From the NCBI RefSeq assembly GCF_900091585.1, contig NZ_FMHT01000003.1, forward strand, positions 4,517,501-4,581,500: a stretch of 64,000 bases of DNA. The letters are read 5' to 3'. The stretch comes from Micromonospora nigra. GTDB taxonomy: Bacteria; Actinomycetota; Actinomycetes; Mycobacteriales; Micromonosporaceae. Shown one piece after another: positions 28,447 to 37,672 of the stretch. The translations under genes were made by a program, and so were the position numbers. The notes beneath the pieces are model-generated. The model made no database searches. It was not told the origin of the DNA and was given only the letters and a program-made list of their open reading frames with translations. The stretch's first letter is position 1. Each line of letters opens with the position of its first letter.

Positions 28447-28529
28447 CTGTCACGCCCGACCCGGCTGTCACGCCCGACCCGCCCGGCATGGCCGACCCGC
28501 CCGGCATGGTCGACCCGCCCGGCATGGCC
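28447..28529. repeat. 18-bp tandem repeats after the M23 gene
   Basis: Two units CTGTCACGCCCGACCCGS start at 28447 and 28465. Three units GACCCGCCCGGCATGGYC follow at 28476, 28494 and 28512. They fill the gap between the convergent M23 and aminotransferase genes. Confidence 0.85.
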
Positions 28530-28558
28530 GGTCCCATTCGGCCCGCCGGCCACGGGGG

Positions 28559-29740
28559 TCAGCGCTGGGAGAGCAGGGCGGGCAGGCGAGCGGCGAGCCG
28601 CTCGTACTCGTCGGCGGTGTTGTAGACCTGACCGCACAGCCGCAGCCAGCCCCGCCCCGACCAGGCGTTCACGGCCACCTCGGTGGCGAGCCGCTCGGCG
28701 ATCCGGGTCCGCAACGCGACTGCCCCGTCCAGGGTGGTGGCCAGCCCTGCCGGCAGCGGCACGATCCGCATCGCGACCGCGCGTCCGCCGGGATCCGGCA
28801 GGTCGGCCGGCGCCACCCCCAGGCTGTCCCCGACCACACCCTGGCCGTACGCCGCCAGCGCCGCATTGTGTGACCGCACCCGGTCGACGCCCAGGCTGCG
28901 CAGCGTGTACAGGCCGGCCGGGGCACTCAGCCACGCCGTGTAGTCCATGGTGGCCTGCCATTCGACATTGCCGGGGAAGCCGGCGTCCTGCTCCCAGGAG
29001 ACCACCAGTGGCTCGATCCGGTCCCGCCACGCCGGCGCCACCACCAGCACGGCGGTGCCGCGCGGGGCGTACCCCCACTTGTGCAGGTTGCCCACCCAGA
29101 AATCGGCGCCGGTGTCGGTGACCGGGGCGGGCAGCATCCCCGGCGCGTGTGCCGCGTCCACCAGCACCGCCACCCCGTGCTCCCGGGCCACCGCGACGAT
29201 CGCGGCGACCGGGAACAGCCGCGCGGTCGGCGAGGTGAGCTGGTCGACGACCAGCAGTCTCGTCCGTCCGGGTCGTAGGCCGACGCGGACGATCTGGGTG
29301 ATCTCCTCGTCGGTGGCGGTGAGTGGCACCCGCAGCACCCGGTGGGTGGCCCCGCTGCGGCGGCACTCCCGCCGGACGGACAGGTCCACCGCCCCGTACC
29401 CGTGGTCGGTGGTGAGCACCTCGTCGTCGGGGCCGAGCCCCAGCGACCGGAGCACCACGGCCACCCCGGTGGTCGCGTTCGTGGTGAGGGCGGTGCCGTC
29501 GGGGTCGGCACCCAGGAATCCGGCGAGGTGCCGGCGGGTGTGGGTGATCCGGTCGACCAGCCCCCGGGTGAAGAAGCGCAGGGGATTCGCCTCGACCTCG
29601 TCCCGCAGTCGTTGTTGGGTTCGCTGCACGCCGACAGGCACGGCACCGAACGAGCCGTGGTTGAGGTGGCTCACCGCAGGATCCAGCGAGAACAGCAGGC
29701 GAGCCCCGGCGATCGGCTCGGGCGGCTGCGGGAGGCTCAT
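28559..29740 (-). CDS. PLP-dependent aminotransferase class V-fold enzyme (isopenicillin N epimerase-like)
   Basis: This 393-residue fold-type I PLP enzyme has SHLNHGSFGAVP at the N-terminus, the glycine/threonine phosphate site ALTTNATTGV, the cofactor aspartate in VLVDAAHAPG and the Schiff-base lysine in WVGNLHKWGYAPRGT. The HKW motif is typical of the isopenicillin-N-epimerase/ergothioneine EgtE-type group. The ATG is at 29740. It is not in a biosynthetic cluster, so the substrate is unknown. Confidence 0.87.
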   Translation of the reverse strand: MSLPQPPEPIAGARLLFSLDPAVSHLNHGSFGAVPVGVQRTQQRLRDEVEANPLRFFTRGLVDRITHTRRHLAGFLGADPDGTALTTNATTGVAVVLRSLGLGPDDEVLTTDHGYGAVDLSVRRECRRSGATHRVLRVPLTATDEEITQIVRVGLRPGRTRLLVVDQLTSPTARLFPVAAIVAVAREHGVAVLVDAAHAPGMLPAPVTDTGADFWVGNLHKWGYAPRGTAVLVVAPAWRDRIEPLVVSWEQDAGFPGNVEWQATMDYTAWLSAPAGLYTLRSLGVDRVRSHNAALAAYGQGVVGDSLGVAPADLPDPGGRAVAMRIVPLPAGLATTLDGAVALRTRIAERLATEVAVNAWSGRGWLRLCGQVYNTADEYERLAARLPALLSQR

Positions 29741-29809
29741 CCGACGAGCGTAGCCGTCGGCGCGGTGGCGGCTGAGGGATGCGTCCCTGTCGACCGGGTC
29801 GGCCCGGAC

Positions 29810-31018
29810 TCAGGCGCGGGGGTGGGCCTGACGGTAGGCGGACCGCAGCCGCTCCACCGACACGTGCGTGTAGATCTGGGTGCTCGCCAGCGAGGAGTGG
29901 CCGAGCAGCTCCTGCACCGCCCGCAGGTCGGCCCCACCTTCCAGCAGGTGGGTGGCGGCAGAGTGACGCAGATCGTGTGGGCTGGTCCGGGGCAGGCCGG
30001 CGGCCTCGGCGTACGCACCGACGATCCGCCGGGCCGTGGTCGGGTGCAGCCGTCCACCCCGGGCGCCGAGCAGCAGGGCGGCCCCGGAACCCGGCTTGGC
30101 CAGCACCGGCCGCCCCCCGCGCAGCCACTCGTCGAGGGCCCGCTGCGCCGGTGTCCCGTACGGCACCGATCGCTCCCGTCCGCCCTTGCCCAGGACCCGG
30201 ACCACCCGCCGGGCGTCGTCGACGTCTGTCACGTCCAGGCCGCACACCTCGCTGACCCGGACCCCGGTGCCGTAGAGCAGTTCGAGCAACGCCCGGTCCC
30301 GCAGCGACACCGCCTCAGCGGCCTGGTCGCGCACTCCGCTGGCCGGCGGGCTGCCCGCCGCCGCGTCGCCCACCGGACTGCCCACCGGACTGTCCGTCGC
30401 GCTGCTCGTCGCGCTGCTCGTCGCGCTGCTCGTCGCGCTGCTCGTCGCGCTGCTCGTCGCGCTGCTCGCCGCGTCGTTCGCCGCGGCGGCCGGCGAGGGG
30501 TCGTCCGGGGCGAGCACCGACGGCGGGCCGCCCACCAGGGGCGGTCGCGGTGCGGAACGGGTGTTCATCAGCAGTGCCGCCTGGTCGGCGCGGAGCACCG
30601 TGGGTAGCTCCCGGTGCGGGCGGGGACTGGCCAGGGCCCCGGCCACGTCGGTGGGCAGCAGGCCCTGCCGGTGGGCCCAGGCGCTGAATGCCCGCGCCGA
30701 CGCGGCCCGCCGGGCGAGCGAACTGCGCGCCGATCCCATCGTCCGCTGCTTCGCCAGCCAGCTGCGCACCGTCCCCAGGTCCAGGTCCGACACCTGGGTG
30801 CTCCCCGATCGGGCGGCGTGGTCCAGCAGTGACACCAGGTCGCCGACGTAGGCCCGTACGGTGTGCGCCGAGCGGTTGCGCACACCCGCCAGATACCCGG
30901 CGAAGTCGTCGACCGCCGCACGCAGCGGCAGGGGTAGCGCCTCGTGGGCCGCCCGGGTGCTGCGGGTATCGCCGCGTGCCGACCGGGCGGCCGGTGGTGT
31001 CGCGTCCCCTGCCGGCAC
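29810..31018 (-). CDS. xerC: Tyrosine recombinase, XerC type, with repeat-expanded linker
   Basis: This is a site-specific recombinase. A SAM-like N-terminal core-binding domain (about residues 30-140) and a C-terminal catalytic domain (about 240-400) are present with all catalytic residues: Arg in GTGVRVSEVCGL, Lys in GKGGRERSV, HDLRHSAATHL, LGHSSLASTQ and the Tyr nucleophile in IYTHV. At 402 residues it is about 100 longer than usual. The excess is a linker at about 150-235 including six tandem S-S-A-T units encoded by a 12-bp repeat. The GTG start is at 31018; other starts are possible. XerC/XerD resolve chromosome dimers at dif. The linker lies where the two domains clamp DNA. Confidence 0.88.
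   Translation of the reverse strand: MPAGDATPPAARSARGDTRSTRAAHEALPLPLRAAVDDFAGYLAGVRNRSAHTVRAYVGDLVSLLDHAARSGSTQVSDLDLGTVRSWLAKQRTMGSARSSLARRAASARAFSAWAHRQGLLPTDVAGALASPRPHRELPTVLRADQAALLMNTRSAPRPPLVGGPPSVLAPDDPSPAAAANDAASSATSSATSSATSSATSSATSSATDSPVGSPVGDAAAGSPPASGVRDQAAEAVSLRDRALLELLYGTGVRVSEVCGLDVTDVDDARRVVRVLGKGGRERSVPYGTPAQRALDEWLRGGRPVLAKPGSGAALLLGARGGRLHPTTARRIVGAYAEAAGLPRTSPHDLRHSAATHLLEGGADLRAVQELLGHSSLASTQIYTHVSVERLRSAYRQAHPRA
30396..30467. repeat. Six exact 12-bp tandem repeats inside xerC
   Basis: GTCGCGCTGCTC is repeated six times without error from 30396 to 30467 and followed by a diverged unit. On the minus strand it encodes Ser-Ser-Ala-Thr units in the xerC interdomain linker. 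Because 12 is divisible by three, gain or loss of units keeps the frame. Confidence 0.97.
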
Positions 31019-31362
31019 GATTCCACCCTACGACCGCCGACCACCACCCACCACACATCACCCGCCCCCCGTAGCCCGCCAACCACCACCATGCGTCAGC
31101 CACCACCCGTAGCCCGCCTCGTCGCGTCGTTGTCCCGACGCCCGTTGCTCAGCGTCCTCCGCTGCTCTACGTCCGCTGCCCGCTTCACCTGCCGGACGCC
31201 CGTCTCTGCCGGACGCCCGTCGCCTGCCGGCCAGCCGGTGTCCGTCAGGTGGTCGGTGTTGGAAATCCGGTGGTGTGGGAGCCCAGACTTGTTGTGACAC
31301 CACCGGCGGGCACGCCCGGAAGGGCCGTTCCGCCGGCCGGACGTGCCGAAGGGGGACCGGTC
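31019..31362. other. Gene-free interval with CCACC-rich low-complexity DNA
   Basis: This is the 344-bp interval between the divergent starts of xerC (minus) and a small gene (plus). Two copies of a motif close to CACCACCCGTAGCCCGCC-like sequence occur at about 31060-31120. No convincing gene or promoter is seen. Confidence 0.5.
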
Positions 31363-31707
31363 GTGGGGATGGACGTGGTCCTGTACCGGACGGTTGAGGA
31401 GCCCGGCCCGGGCCGTCGTCGCGTGTCATACGTGGCCGTCGACGTTGTGCCCGACCCCGACGACGTGCTCGCCGACCTGCTCGCCAGGGTGCGGGGCCGG
31501 GGCGCCACCCCGCTGCTGGACCGAGCCGACCCGGTGGGCGAGTTCGTCGTACCCGCAAGCCGGGCACCTGGGCTGCTCGCCGAGCTGCCCCACCTGGCGG
31601 CGGCAGCCCGAGACGCCCGCGAAGCCGACCACGTTCGCCACCTTGCCCGGCTTGCCCGACGGTGCCCCTCCGACAGCCTGATGGAGATCCGGTTCGAGGG
31701 CGACTGA
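31363..31707 (+). CDS. Small hypothetical protein, 114 aa
   Basis: The family is not recognised. The frame runs VGMDVVLYRTVEEPGPGRRR then VSYVAVDVVPDPDDVLADLL, with a regular codon bias and a mixed alpha/beta look. The C-terminus is DSLMEIRFEGD. The GTG at 31363 has GGGGGA 7 nt upstream; the frame is open to 31249. It has no membrane segment. It lies between the divergent xerC and the convergent dprA, at the place where Streptomyces has whiG nearby. Confidence 0.55.
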   Translation: MGMDVVLYRTVEEPGPGRRRVSYVAVDVVPDPDDVLADLLARVRGRGATPLLDRADPVGEFVVPASRAPGLLAELPHLAAAARDAREADHVRHLARLARRCPSDSLMEIRFEGD

Positions 31708-31828
31708 CCTGCGCACCGACACCTTCACCCGGGCCATCTTCGTCGCCGGTTCCCGGCGTTCGGCTGCCCGCCGCACATCGGCGGTGAGCGCCCCGATTCA
31801 CCGCCGAGGCCGAGCGCCCTTGCGGTGC

Positions 31829-33013
31829 TCACCGTCCCCGGGCGGTCGAGCGGGGCATGGACACCAGGGCGTACCCGTCGTCGCGGCGAACCACCAACGT
31901 CAGCTCCTCCAACAGGGACAGCTTGCGCAACACCGTCCGCACCCCGACACCCGCCCGTGCGGCGAGGGTGTCCACCGCCACGGTTCCCCGTCGGGGCATG
32001 GCCTCGATGATCGCCCGAGCCTCGTCGTCGAGCAGGTCGGTCGGCCGATCCGGCCCGCGCGGGACCGGGGCCAGTTCGCCGATCCGTCCCACCTCCTCCA
32101 GCACGTGTGCCAGGCCCGTGACCAGCCGAGCCTCGCGGTTCTCCCGCAGCATCTCGTGCGCCCCCACCGACATCGCCGAGGTGACCGGGCCCGGCACCAC
32201 CATCGCCCCGCGCCCCAGGCCGAGCGCCCGATGCGTGGTCTGGGTCGCACCGCTGCGGGCTGCCGCCTCCACCAGCACCGTGCCGAGCGTGCTGGCGGCG
32301 ATCACCCGGTTTCGGATCAGGAAGCGCGGGCGCAGCGGCTCCGCTCCCGGCAACCACTCGCTGACCAGCAGTCCCGTGTCGGCGATCCGGTCGAACAGGG
32401 CCGCGTTACCCATGGGGTAGGGGCGGTCGATCCCACAGGCGAGAACCGCCACCGTCACGCCTCCCGCTGCCAGCGCGCCCCGGTGGGCAGCGGCGTCGAT
32501 GCCGAACGCCCCACCGGAGACCACCGTCCAGCCCCGGTCCGCCAGCCCGTACGCCAGGTCCGTGGCCACATGGGTGCCGTACGCGCTGGCGGCCCGGGCC
32601 CCGACCACGGCCACGGACCGGTCCAGTGCCTCGGCCAGGGGCCATGGTCCGCGTACCCAGAAGCACAGCGGCGGTGCGGTCTCCCGGTCGACCCGTCGCT
32701 GCTTGCCGGACAGCCGCAGCTTCCGCAGGTCGGCCACCCGACGGGGCCACTCGTCGTCACCCGGCACGACGACCCGGGCACCCAGGCGGGTGGCCCGGCC
32801 CACCGCCTCGGCGGCCACCGCCCGCGCGTCGCCGCCGCTCAGGCGTGCCGCCACCCCGTCGCGTAACGCCTCCTCGGGGGCCCCGCCGTCGAGAAGCAGG
32901 TCGAGGGCACCCACCGGGCCGAGATCGTCGACCAGTTGGTGCACCGACCGGGTGCCCGGCTCCGCGAGCCAGGTGAGGGCCACCCGAGCCAGTGTCTGCT
33001 CGTCCTCGCTCAC
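31829..33013 (-). CDS. dprA: DNA-processing protein DprA
   Basis: DprA binds single-stranded DNA and loads RecA during transformation; in actinomycetes its role is less clear. The Rossmann-like core is intact: VAVVGARAASAYGTHVA, VVSGGAFGIDAAAHRGAL, ACGIDRPYPMGN, FLIRNRVIAAS and VEAAARSGATQTT. A helical N-terminal domain precedes it and a winged-helix C-terminus follows (LPRRGTVAVDTLAARAGVGV-like region). The GTG start at 33013 overlaps the comM stop by 4 nt, so they are coupled. Confidence 0.93.
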   Translation of the reverse strand: MSEDEQTLARVALTWLAEPGTRSVHQLVDDLGPVGALDLLLDGGAPEEALRDGVAARLSGGDARAVAAEAVGRATRLGARVVVPGDDEWPRRVADLRKLRLSGKQRRVDRETAPPLCFWVRGPWPLAEALDRSVAVVGARAASAYGTHVATDLAYGLADRGWTVVSGGAFGIDAAAHRGALAAGGVTVAVLACGIDRPYPMGNAALFDRIADTGLLVSEWLPGAEPLRPRFLIRNRVIAASTLGTVLVEAAARSGATQTTHRALGLGRGAMVVPGPVTSAMSVGAHEMLRENREARLVTGLAHVLEEVGRIGELAPVPRGPDRPTDLLDDEARAIIEAMPRRGTVAVDTLAARAGVGVRTVLRKLSLLEELTLVVRRDDGYALVSMPRSTARGR

Positions 33014-34530
33014 AGTCCCTCTCCCGTCCTGAGTTGGATGGCCTCCGCGACGTCCGCCCGGCCGGGGCGGACCCGCCCGTCCAGATCGGCGACGGTCCAG
33101 GCCAACCGGATGATCCGGTCGAAGCCGCGGGCGGAGATCGACCCGGAGTCGAGCCGGGCCCGCAGGTCGACGGTGTCCCGCGCCGGCAGCCGCCAGGGCA
33201 CGCGGCGCAGGTGGGGGCCCGGCATCTCCGCGTTGAGCCGGCAGCCGACACTCGCCCAGCGTTGCGCGGCGGCCTTCCGGGCGGCGGCCACCCGCTCCGC
33301 CACCGTCGCCGACGACTCGCCACTGAACCCGGGCTCCATCAGCTCGGCCGCCCGCAGCGCCGGCAGGCGGACCTGGACGTCGATGCGGTCGAGCAGTGGA
33401 CCGGAGAGCCGACCGAGGTAGCGTCGCCGGGTCAGCGGCGGGCACTCGCAGCGTGCGTCGCCGGCCGGGCTCGCGCAGGGACAGGGATTCGCCGCCAGCA
33501 CCAGCTGCGCCCGCGCCGGATACTCCGTGCCACCCCGGCTGCGGGCGAGGTGCACCCGGCCGTGCTCCAACGGCTGGCGCAGTGCCTCCAGAGCGGCCCT
33601 GCTGAACTCGGGTGCCTCGTCGAGGAAGAGGACGCCCCGGTGCGCCAGCGACACCGCGCCCGGCCGGGCCAGCCCCGAACCGCCGCCGACCAGCGCCGGC
33701 ACCGACGCGCTGTGGTGTGGGGCCTGAAACGGCGGGCGGCGCAGTAGTCCACCGTCGGCCGGCAGCAGGCCGGCGATCGAGTGCAGCGCGGTCACCTCCA
33801 GGGCCGACTCGTCGTCAAGCTCCGGCAGGATGGACGGCAGCCGCTCGGCGAGCATGGTCTTGCCGGCGCCGGGCGGACCCACCAGCGACAGGTGGTGCCC
33901 ACCGGCCGCGGCCACCTCCAGGGCACGCCGACCGAGCTCCTGCCCCGCCACCTCGACCAGATCGGGGCCGGACAGCGGCGGCCGGGGCTGCGGCGTGGGC
34001 GCGTCGATCAGGGGCGCGGCGTCCCGGACGAAGCCGACCAGACGGTGCAACGTGTCGACCCCGCGGACCCGGACCCCGGGAACGACCGCTGCCTCGGCGA
34101 CGTTGTCGACCGGCACGATCACCCGGGCGACGCCGGATCTCGCCGCCGCCGCGACCATGGGCAGCACGCCCCGCACCGGCCGGACGGTGCCGTCCAGGCC
34201 CAGTTCACCGAGGACGACGACGCCCTCCAGCGGAAGCAGTGGCAGCTCACCGGAGCCGCCCAGCAGCGCGACCGCGATCGCCAGATCGAAGGCCGAGCCG
34301 AACTTGGGCAGGGTGGCCGGCAGGAAGTTCAGGGTGATGCGCCGGTTGGGCCAGCGCTGCCCGGAGTTCACCACGGCGGCCCGGACCCGGTCGCGTGCCT
34401 CGTGCAGGGCGGTGTCGGGCAGCCCGGAGATGACCACCGCCGGCAGGCCGGGCGCGAGGTCGGCCTCCACCTCGACCAGGTGGCCGCTCACCCCGACCAG
34501 ACCGACGGAGAGCACTTTCGCGTAGCTCAC
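33010..34530 (-). CDS. comM: YifB/ComM Mg-chelatase-like AAA+ ATPase
   Basis: This 506-residue AAA+ protein of the YifB family acts as a hexameric branch-migration helicase in Vibrio transformation. The N-terminal Lon-protease-like domain starts YAKVLSVGLVGVSGHLV. Walker A is GPPGAGKTML near residue 218 and Walker B FLDEAPEF near 300. A Cys cluster (NPCPCASPAGDARCECPP) near 365 is typical. It is second in a yraN-comM-dprA cluster, 91 nt after yraN. Confidence 0.94.
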   Translation of the reverse strand: MSYAKVLSVGLVGVSGHLVEVEADLAPGLPAVVISGLPDTALHEARDRVRAAVVNSGQRWPNRRITLNFLPATLPKFGSAFDLAIAVALLGGSGELPLLPLEGVVVLGELGLDGTVRPVRGVLPMVAAAARSGVARVIVPVDNVAEAAVVPGVRVRGVDTLHRLVGFVRDAAPLIDAPTPQPRPPLSGPDLVEVAGQELGRRALEVAAAGGHHLSLVGPPGAGKTMLAERLPSILPELDDESALEVTALHSIAGLLPADGGLLRRPPFQAPHHSASVPALVGGGSGLARPGAVSLAHRGVLFLDEAPEFSRAALEALRQPLEHGRVHLARSRGGTEYPARAQLVLAANPCPCASPAGDARCECPPLTRRRYLGRLSGPLLDRIDVQVRLPALRAAELMEPGFSGESSATVAERVAAARKAAAQRWASVGCRLNAEMPGPHLRRVPWRLPARDTVDLRARLDSGSISARGFDRIIRLAWTVADLDGRVRPGRADVAEAIQLRTGEGL

Positions 34531-34621
34531 ACCGCCACCGCCCGGAGCGCCGTCGTGCCCTGCCGGGTGACCCGGGCCCGGTCGGCCGCGTCAGCGCCCG
34601 CGACCTGATCCGTCTGCCGCA

Positions 34622-34981
34622 TCAGAAGGCTCCCGGAACGTGTTCGACCCGGGCGGGACCGCCTTCGGTCAACAGCACCGAGATCACGTCGAAGCGGATC
34701 TCGTCGGCCGTGGTGCCGGTGTCGGCCAGCCAGTGCGCGGCGAGCCTTCTCAGCCGGCGTGCCTTGCTTGGCACCACCGCCTCGGCCGGACTGCCGTAGG
34801 TGTCGGTACGTCGGGTCTTCACCTCGCAGAACGCGAGGACCGGCCCGTCCCACGCGATGATGTCGATCTCGCCGGCGGCGCACCGCCAGTTTCGGGCGAC
34901 CGGCCGCAGGCCCGCCCCGATCAGGTGTCGGACCGCGCACCGTTCGCCGTACGCGCCGACCGCCTGGTTCCACGTCGTCAT
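34622..34981 (-). CDS. YraN family (UPF0102) endonuclease-like protein, 119 aa
   Basis: This is a restriction-endonuclease-like fold of unknown role. Motifs: NQAVGAYGERCAVRHL, the catalytic-type GEIDIIAWDGPVLAFCEVKTR (D and ExK residues), and SKARRLRRLAAHWL. The ATG at 34981 gives the usual MTTWNQ-like beginning. It is the first gene of the cluster with comM and dprA, as in most actinomycetes. Confidence 0.92.
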   Translation of the reverse strand: MTTWNQAVGAYGERCAVRHLIGAGLRPVARNWRCAAGEIDIIAWDGPVLAFCEVKTRRTDTYGSPAEAVVPSKARRLRRLAAHWLADTGTTADEIRFDVISVLLTEGGPARVEHVPGAF

Positions 34982-35265
34982 GCCGGCACCCTGCTCCCTT
35001 CCGCGACGTCGTGCCGGTCCGGACGGTGGGACTGTGGACAACCGACCGCCCTGTGGACGGGCCGACGATCATGCTGTCGGTGTGTTAGGGGCACCCACCG
35101 GGTCCCCACCCGGGTGATAAGGGCATCCGCCCGGTGGGTCCGGCCACGGGGAGTCGTGGTCATCGATGACCTGCTTCGGGGCAGTGCGGCGCCGGGCGGG
35201 TGCGGTGAGCCCGGCCCAGGTGGGCCGGATGGCGCGGGCGTGGTCCGTCGCATACGGTGCCGGTC

Positions 35266-36342
35266 GTGGAAGGACGACGCAGCTTCGCCGACGATCAGGA
35301 ATCGCGCTGGTATCCCGGTGAGGGTGGCCGTGGCTACGGTGAGCCGGACTGGCGGTCCGGTGCGGGAGCGCGGTACCGCGACGAGGAGCCGCGCACCGTC
35401 CCCGAGCAGCGCGTCGACGAGGACGAGCGGTACGGCTCGCCGCGGCGGTTCGCCGTGACGGACCCGCTCGGGGACACCGGCGCGGAGAACGAGCGTTACC
35501 GGGCGTCCCGGTCGCGCCGAGCCGACACCGATCCGGAGGTCTCCGGAGAGCTTCCCGTCGACCGTACGGGGCGGTGGGCCGCCCGGGACGCGTCGCCGGC
35601 CTCGGGCGTGCCGGGCGGGCAGGAGGCGGCGATCCGGGCAACCGGACCAGCCGACCCGGACGTCGATCCGGCCCGCGTCGCCGCCCTGGCCGACCCGACC
35701 CGCCCCGCGCCGCTGACCGGCTACCCGGTCGTCGACGTCAAGCGCGAGGGCTATCCGGCGGTCGACGTCAAGCGGGACGGTTACCCGGTCGTCGACGTCA
35801 AGCGGGACGGCTATCCGGTGGTCGACGCGCGCGACGGCTACCCGGTGGTCGACGCCACGCGCGACACCGAGCGGGACGGATTCGGCAAGGGTGCGGCCAC
35901 GCGCGAGACCGAGCGCCCGGCGTCGGCACCGAACCCGCTGGAGATGCCGACCGGCCCGATGCCCCCGGTGGCTCCCCGCACCGACCTGCCCGTGGGGGAG
36001 CCGCCGTACCCGCCGGTGGCCGGTGCACCCGTGGGCGACGGCGTCTACCGCACCCGACGCCCGGCGTTGGCGGCGTTGCTCGCCGTGCTGGTGGGCGTGA
36101 CGGAGGTGCCCGCCCTGCGGCTGCTGCTGCACGGTGCGACCGGCGATCCGGTCTCGCCGCCCGCCGTGGTGGCGGGCATCCTGTTGGTCGTGGGGCTGCC
36201 GATCTTCGCGATGGGCCTGTACGGCCTGCGTACGGGTGGGCTGGCGCTGACCGACGGCAGCCGGGGCTGGTTGCGCCCGCCCACGGCGTACCTGACGGTG
36301 GGTCTGGTGCTTCTCGTCGCCGCCGCCCTCGCCGCCGGCTGA
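35266..36342 (+). CDS. Disordered membrane-tethered hypothetical protein with GYPVVDVKR repeats
   Basis: The family is not recognised. About residues 1-255 are hydrophilic, charged and repetitive. Five decapeptide-like units G-Y-P-V/A-V-D-V-K-R-D occupy about residues 152-200. The last 100 residues hold three hydrophobic segments ([51 protein letters not shown]), so the long N-terminal part is probably cytoplasmic or wall-facing. The start may be GTG 35266 ([11 protein letters not shown]) or 35257; neither has a clear ribosome site. It lies upstream of rpsB. Confidence 0.7.
   Translation: MEGRRSFADDQESRWYPGEGGRGYGEPDWRSGAGARYRDEEPRTVPEQRVDEDERYGSPRRFAVTDPLGDTGAENERYRASRSRRADTDPEVSGELPVDRTGRWAARDASPASGVPGGQEAAIRATGPADPDVDPARVAALADPTRPAPLTGYPVVDVKREGYPAVDVKRDGYPVVDVKRDGYPVVDARDGYPVVDATRDTERDGFGKGAATRETERPASAPNPLEMPTGPMPPVAPRTDLPVGEPPYPPVAGAPVGDGVYRTRRPALAALLAVLVGVTEVPALRLLLHGATGDPVSPPAVVAGILLVVGLPIFAMGLYGLRTGGLALTDGSRGWLRPPTAYLTVGLVLLVAAALAAG
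35719..35865 (+). repeat. Five 27-30 bp coding repeats
   Basis: Units start at 35719, 35749, 35779 (30 bp each), 35809 (27 bp) and 35836 (30 bp). Each encodes GYPVVD followed by three or four charged residues. They vary at third positions, so they are older than the exact repeats in xerC. Confidence 0.85.
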
Positions 36343-36636
36343 GCAGCGGCGCCGGGGGCGACCGGGCACGGCAGAAGGGATCCACGGGGCGAAACCGGCA
36401 ACCGGGATCCTTCCGCCAGTACCCGCGGCACCGGCGTTGGGGAGGACGCGTACACTGGTCGACTGGCGACCGCCTCGCGCGGTCGACCTCGCGTGCCCTC
36501 CTCACGAATCGCCGTGGGGCGACGGCCTCCCTGGTCCCGATCTTGGTCGGGCCCGTCATGGCCGGGGACCGGGCGCCAGGACGCCCGGCCGCCGGCCGGG
36601 CGGAACAACCAGGGATCGCACCAAGGAGTACCCACC
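36343..36636 (+). promoter_or_regulatory. Upstream region of rpsB
   Basis: This 294-nt stretch has no gene. A possible -10 TACACT is at 36451-36456 with no clear -35 at the right spacing. An AAGGAG site at 36623-36628 precedes the rpsB ATG. A long leader of about 175 nt would result; no known riboregulator is recognised. Confidence 0.35.
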
Positions 36637-37533
36637 ATGGCCGTCGTGACCATGCGTCAGCTGCTGGAGAGCGGTGTCCACTTCGGACACCAGACCCGGC
36701 GCTGGAACCCGAAGATGAAGCGCTTCATCTTCACGGAGCGCAACGGTATCTACATCATCGACCTGCGTCAGACCCTCGACTACATCGAGAAGGCGTACGA
36801 CTTCGTGCGCAACACGGTGGCCGAGGGCGGCAGCATCCTGTTCGTCGGCACCAAGAAGCAGGCCCAGGAGGCCATCGCCGAGCAGGCGACCCGGGTCGGC
36901 CAGCCGTACGTCAACCACCGCTGGCTCGGTGGCATGCTGACCAACTTCCAGACCGTTTACAAGCGCCTTCAGCGGATGAAGGAGCTGGAGGCCCTGGGTG
37001 ACCTGAGCGGCACCGCCGCCGGTTACACGAAGAAGGAGACCCTCCAGCTCTCCCGCGAGAAGATCAAGCTGACCAAGACCCTCGGTGGCCTGCGGGACAT
37101 GCAGAAGCTCCCGGCCGCGGTCTGGGTGGTCGACACCAAGAAGGAGCACATCGCCGTCGACGAGGCCCGCAAGCTGGGCATCCCGGTGATCGCGGTGCTC
37201 GACACCAACTGCGACCCGGACGAGGTCGACTTCCCGATCCCGGGTAACGACGACGCGATCCGTTCGGCCGAGCTGCTGACCAGGGTCGTCGCCGCGGCTG
37301 TCGCCGACGGTCTGATCGCCCGTTCCGGCCGGCGCCGGGGCGGCGACGAGAAGCCGGAGGCGGGCGTGGCCGCCGACGAGCCGCTGGCCGAGTGGGAGCG
37401 CGAGTTGCTCGAGGAGCCGAAGAAGGCCGACGAGCAGCCGGCGGCCGAGCAGCAGCCGGTGGCGGCCGAGCAGCCGGCGGCCGAGCAGTCGCAGCAGCCG
37501 GCCGAGCAGCCGGCGACCGCCACCGCGGAGTGA
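36637..37533 (+). CDS. rpsB: 30S ribosomal protein S2
   Basis: S2 is a small-subunit protein. It starts [20 protein letters not shown] and contains [15 protein letters not shown] and [20 protein letters not shown]. The last 60 residues are an Ala/Glu/Gln/Pro-rich tail with [16 protein letters not shown] repeats, longer than typical. The ATG follows AAGGAG at 8 nt. It heads the rpsB-tsf pair. Confidence 0.97.
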   Translation: MAVVTMRQLLESGVHFGHQTRRWNPKMKRFIFTERNGIYIIDLRQTLDYIEKAYDFVRNTVAEGGSILFVGTKKQAQEAIAEQATRVGQPYVNHRWLGGMLTNFQTVYKRLQRMKELEALGDLSGTAAGYTKKETLQLSREKIKLTKTLGGLRDMQKLPAAVWVVDTKKEHIAVDEARKLGIPVIAVLDTNCDPDEVDFPIPGNDDAIRSAELLTRVVAAAVADGLIARSGRRRGGDEKPEAGVAADEPLAEWERELLEEPKKADEQPAAEQQPVAAEQPAAEQSQQPAEQPATATAE

Positions 37534-37672
37534 GCGCATCCGCCGCCGCCCCGCCGTCCGGTTCCGCGGGCGGTGGGCGGCGGCGGTACGCCGGGCGGCA
37601 CGTGGCGCCCGGATCCGGGTAACCGGTACCTCAGACCATCCCACCGCAGTCTCAACTTCCGAAGAGAGAGCC

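Noticed and set aside
28440..28530. Tandem repeats as a CRISPR array
   Set aside because: The units are directly adjacent with no unique spacers.
30315..31106. Minus-strand frame with EQRD repeats as a separate gene
   Set aside because: It is the 12-bp xerC repeat read in another frame. The xerC frame carries all catalytic residues.
36343..36420. GGATCC-containing inverted sequence upstream of rpsB as a terminator
   Set aside because: The arms (GAAGGGATCC and GGGATCCTTC) do not pair in register beyond five bases.
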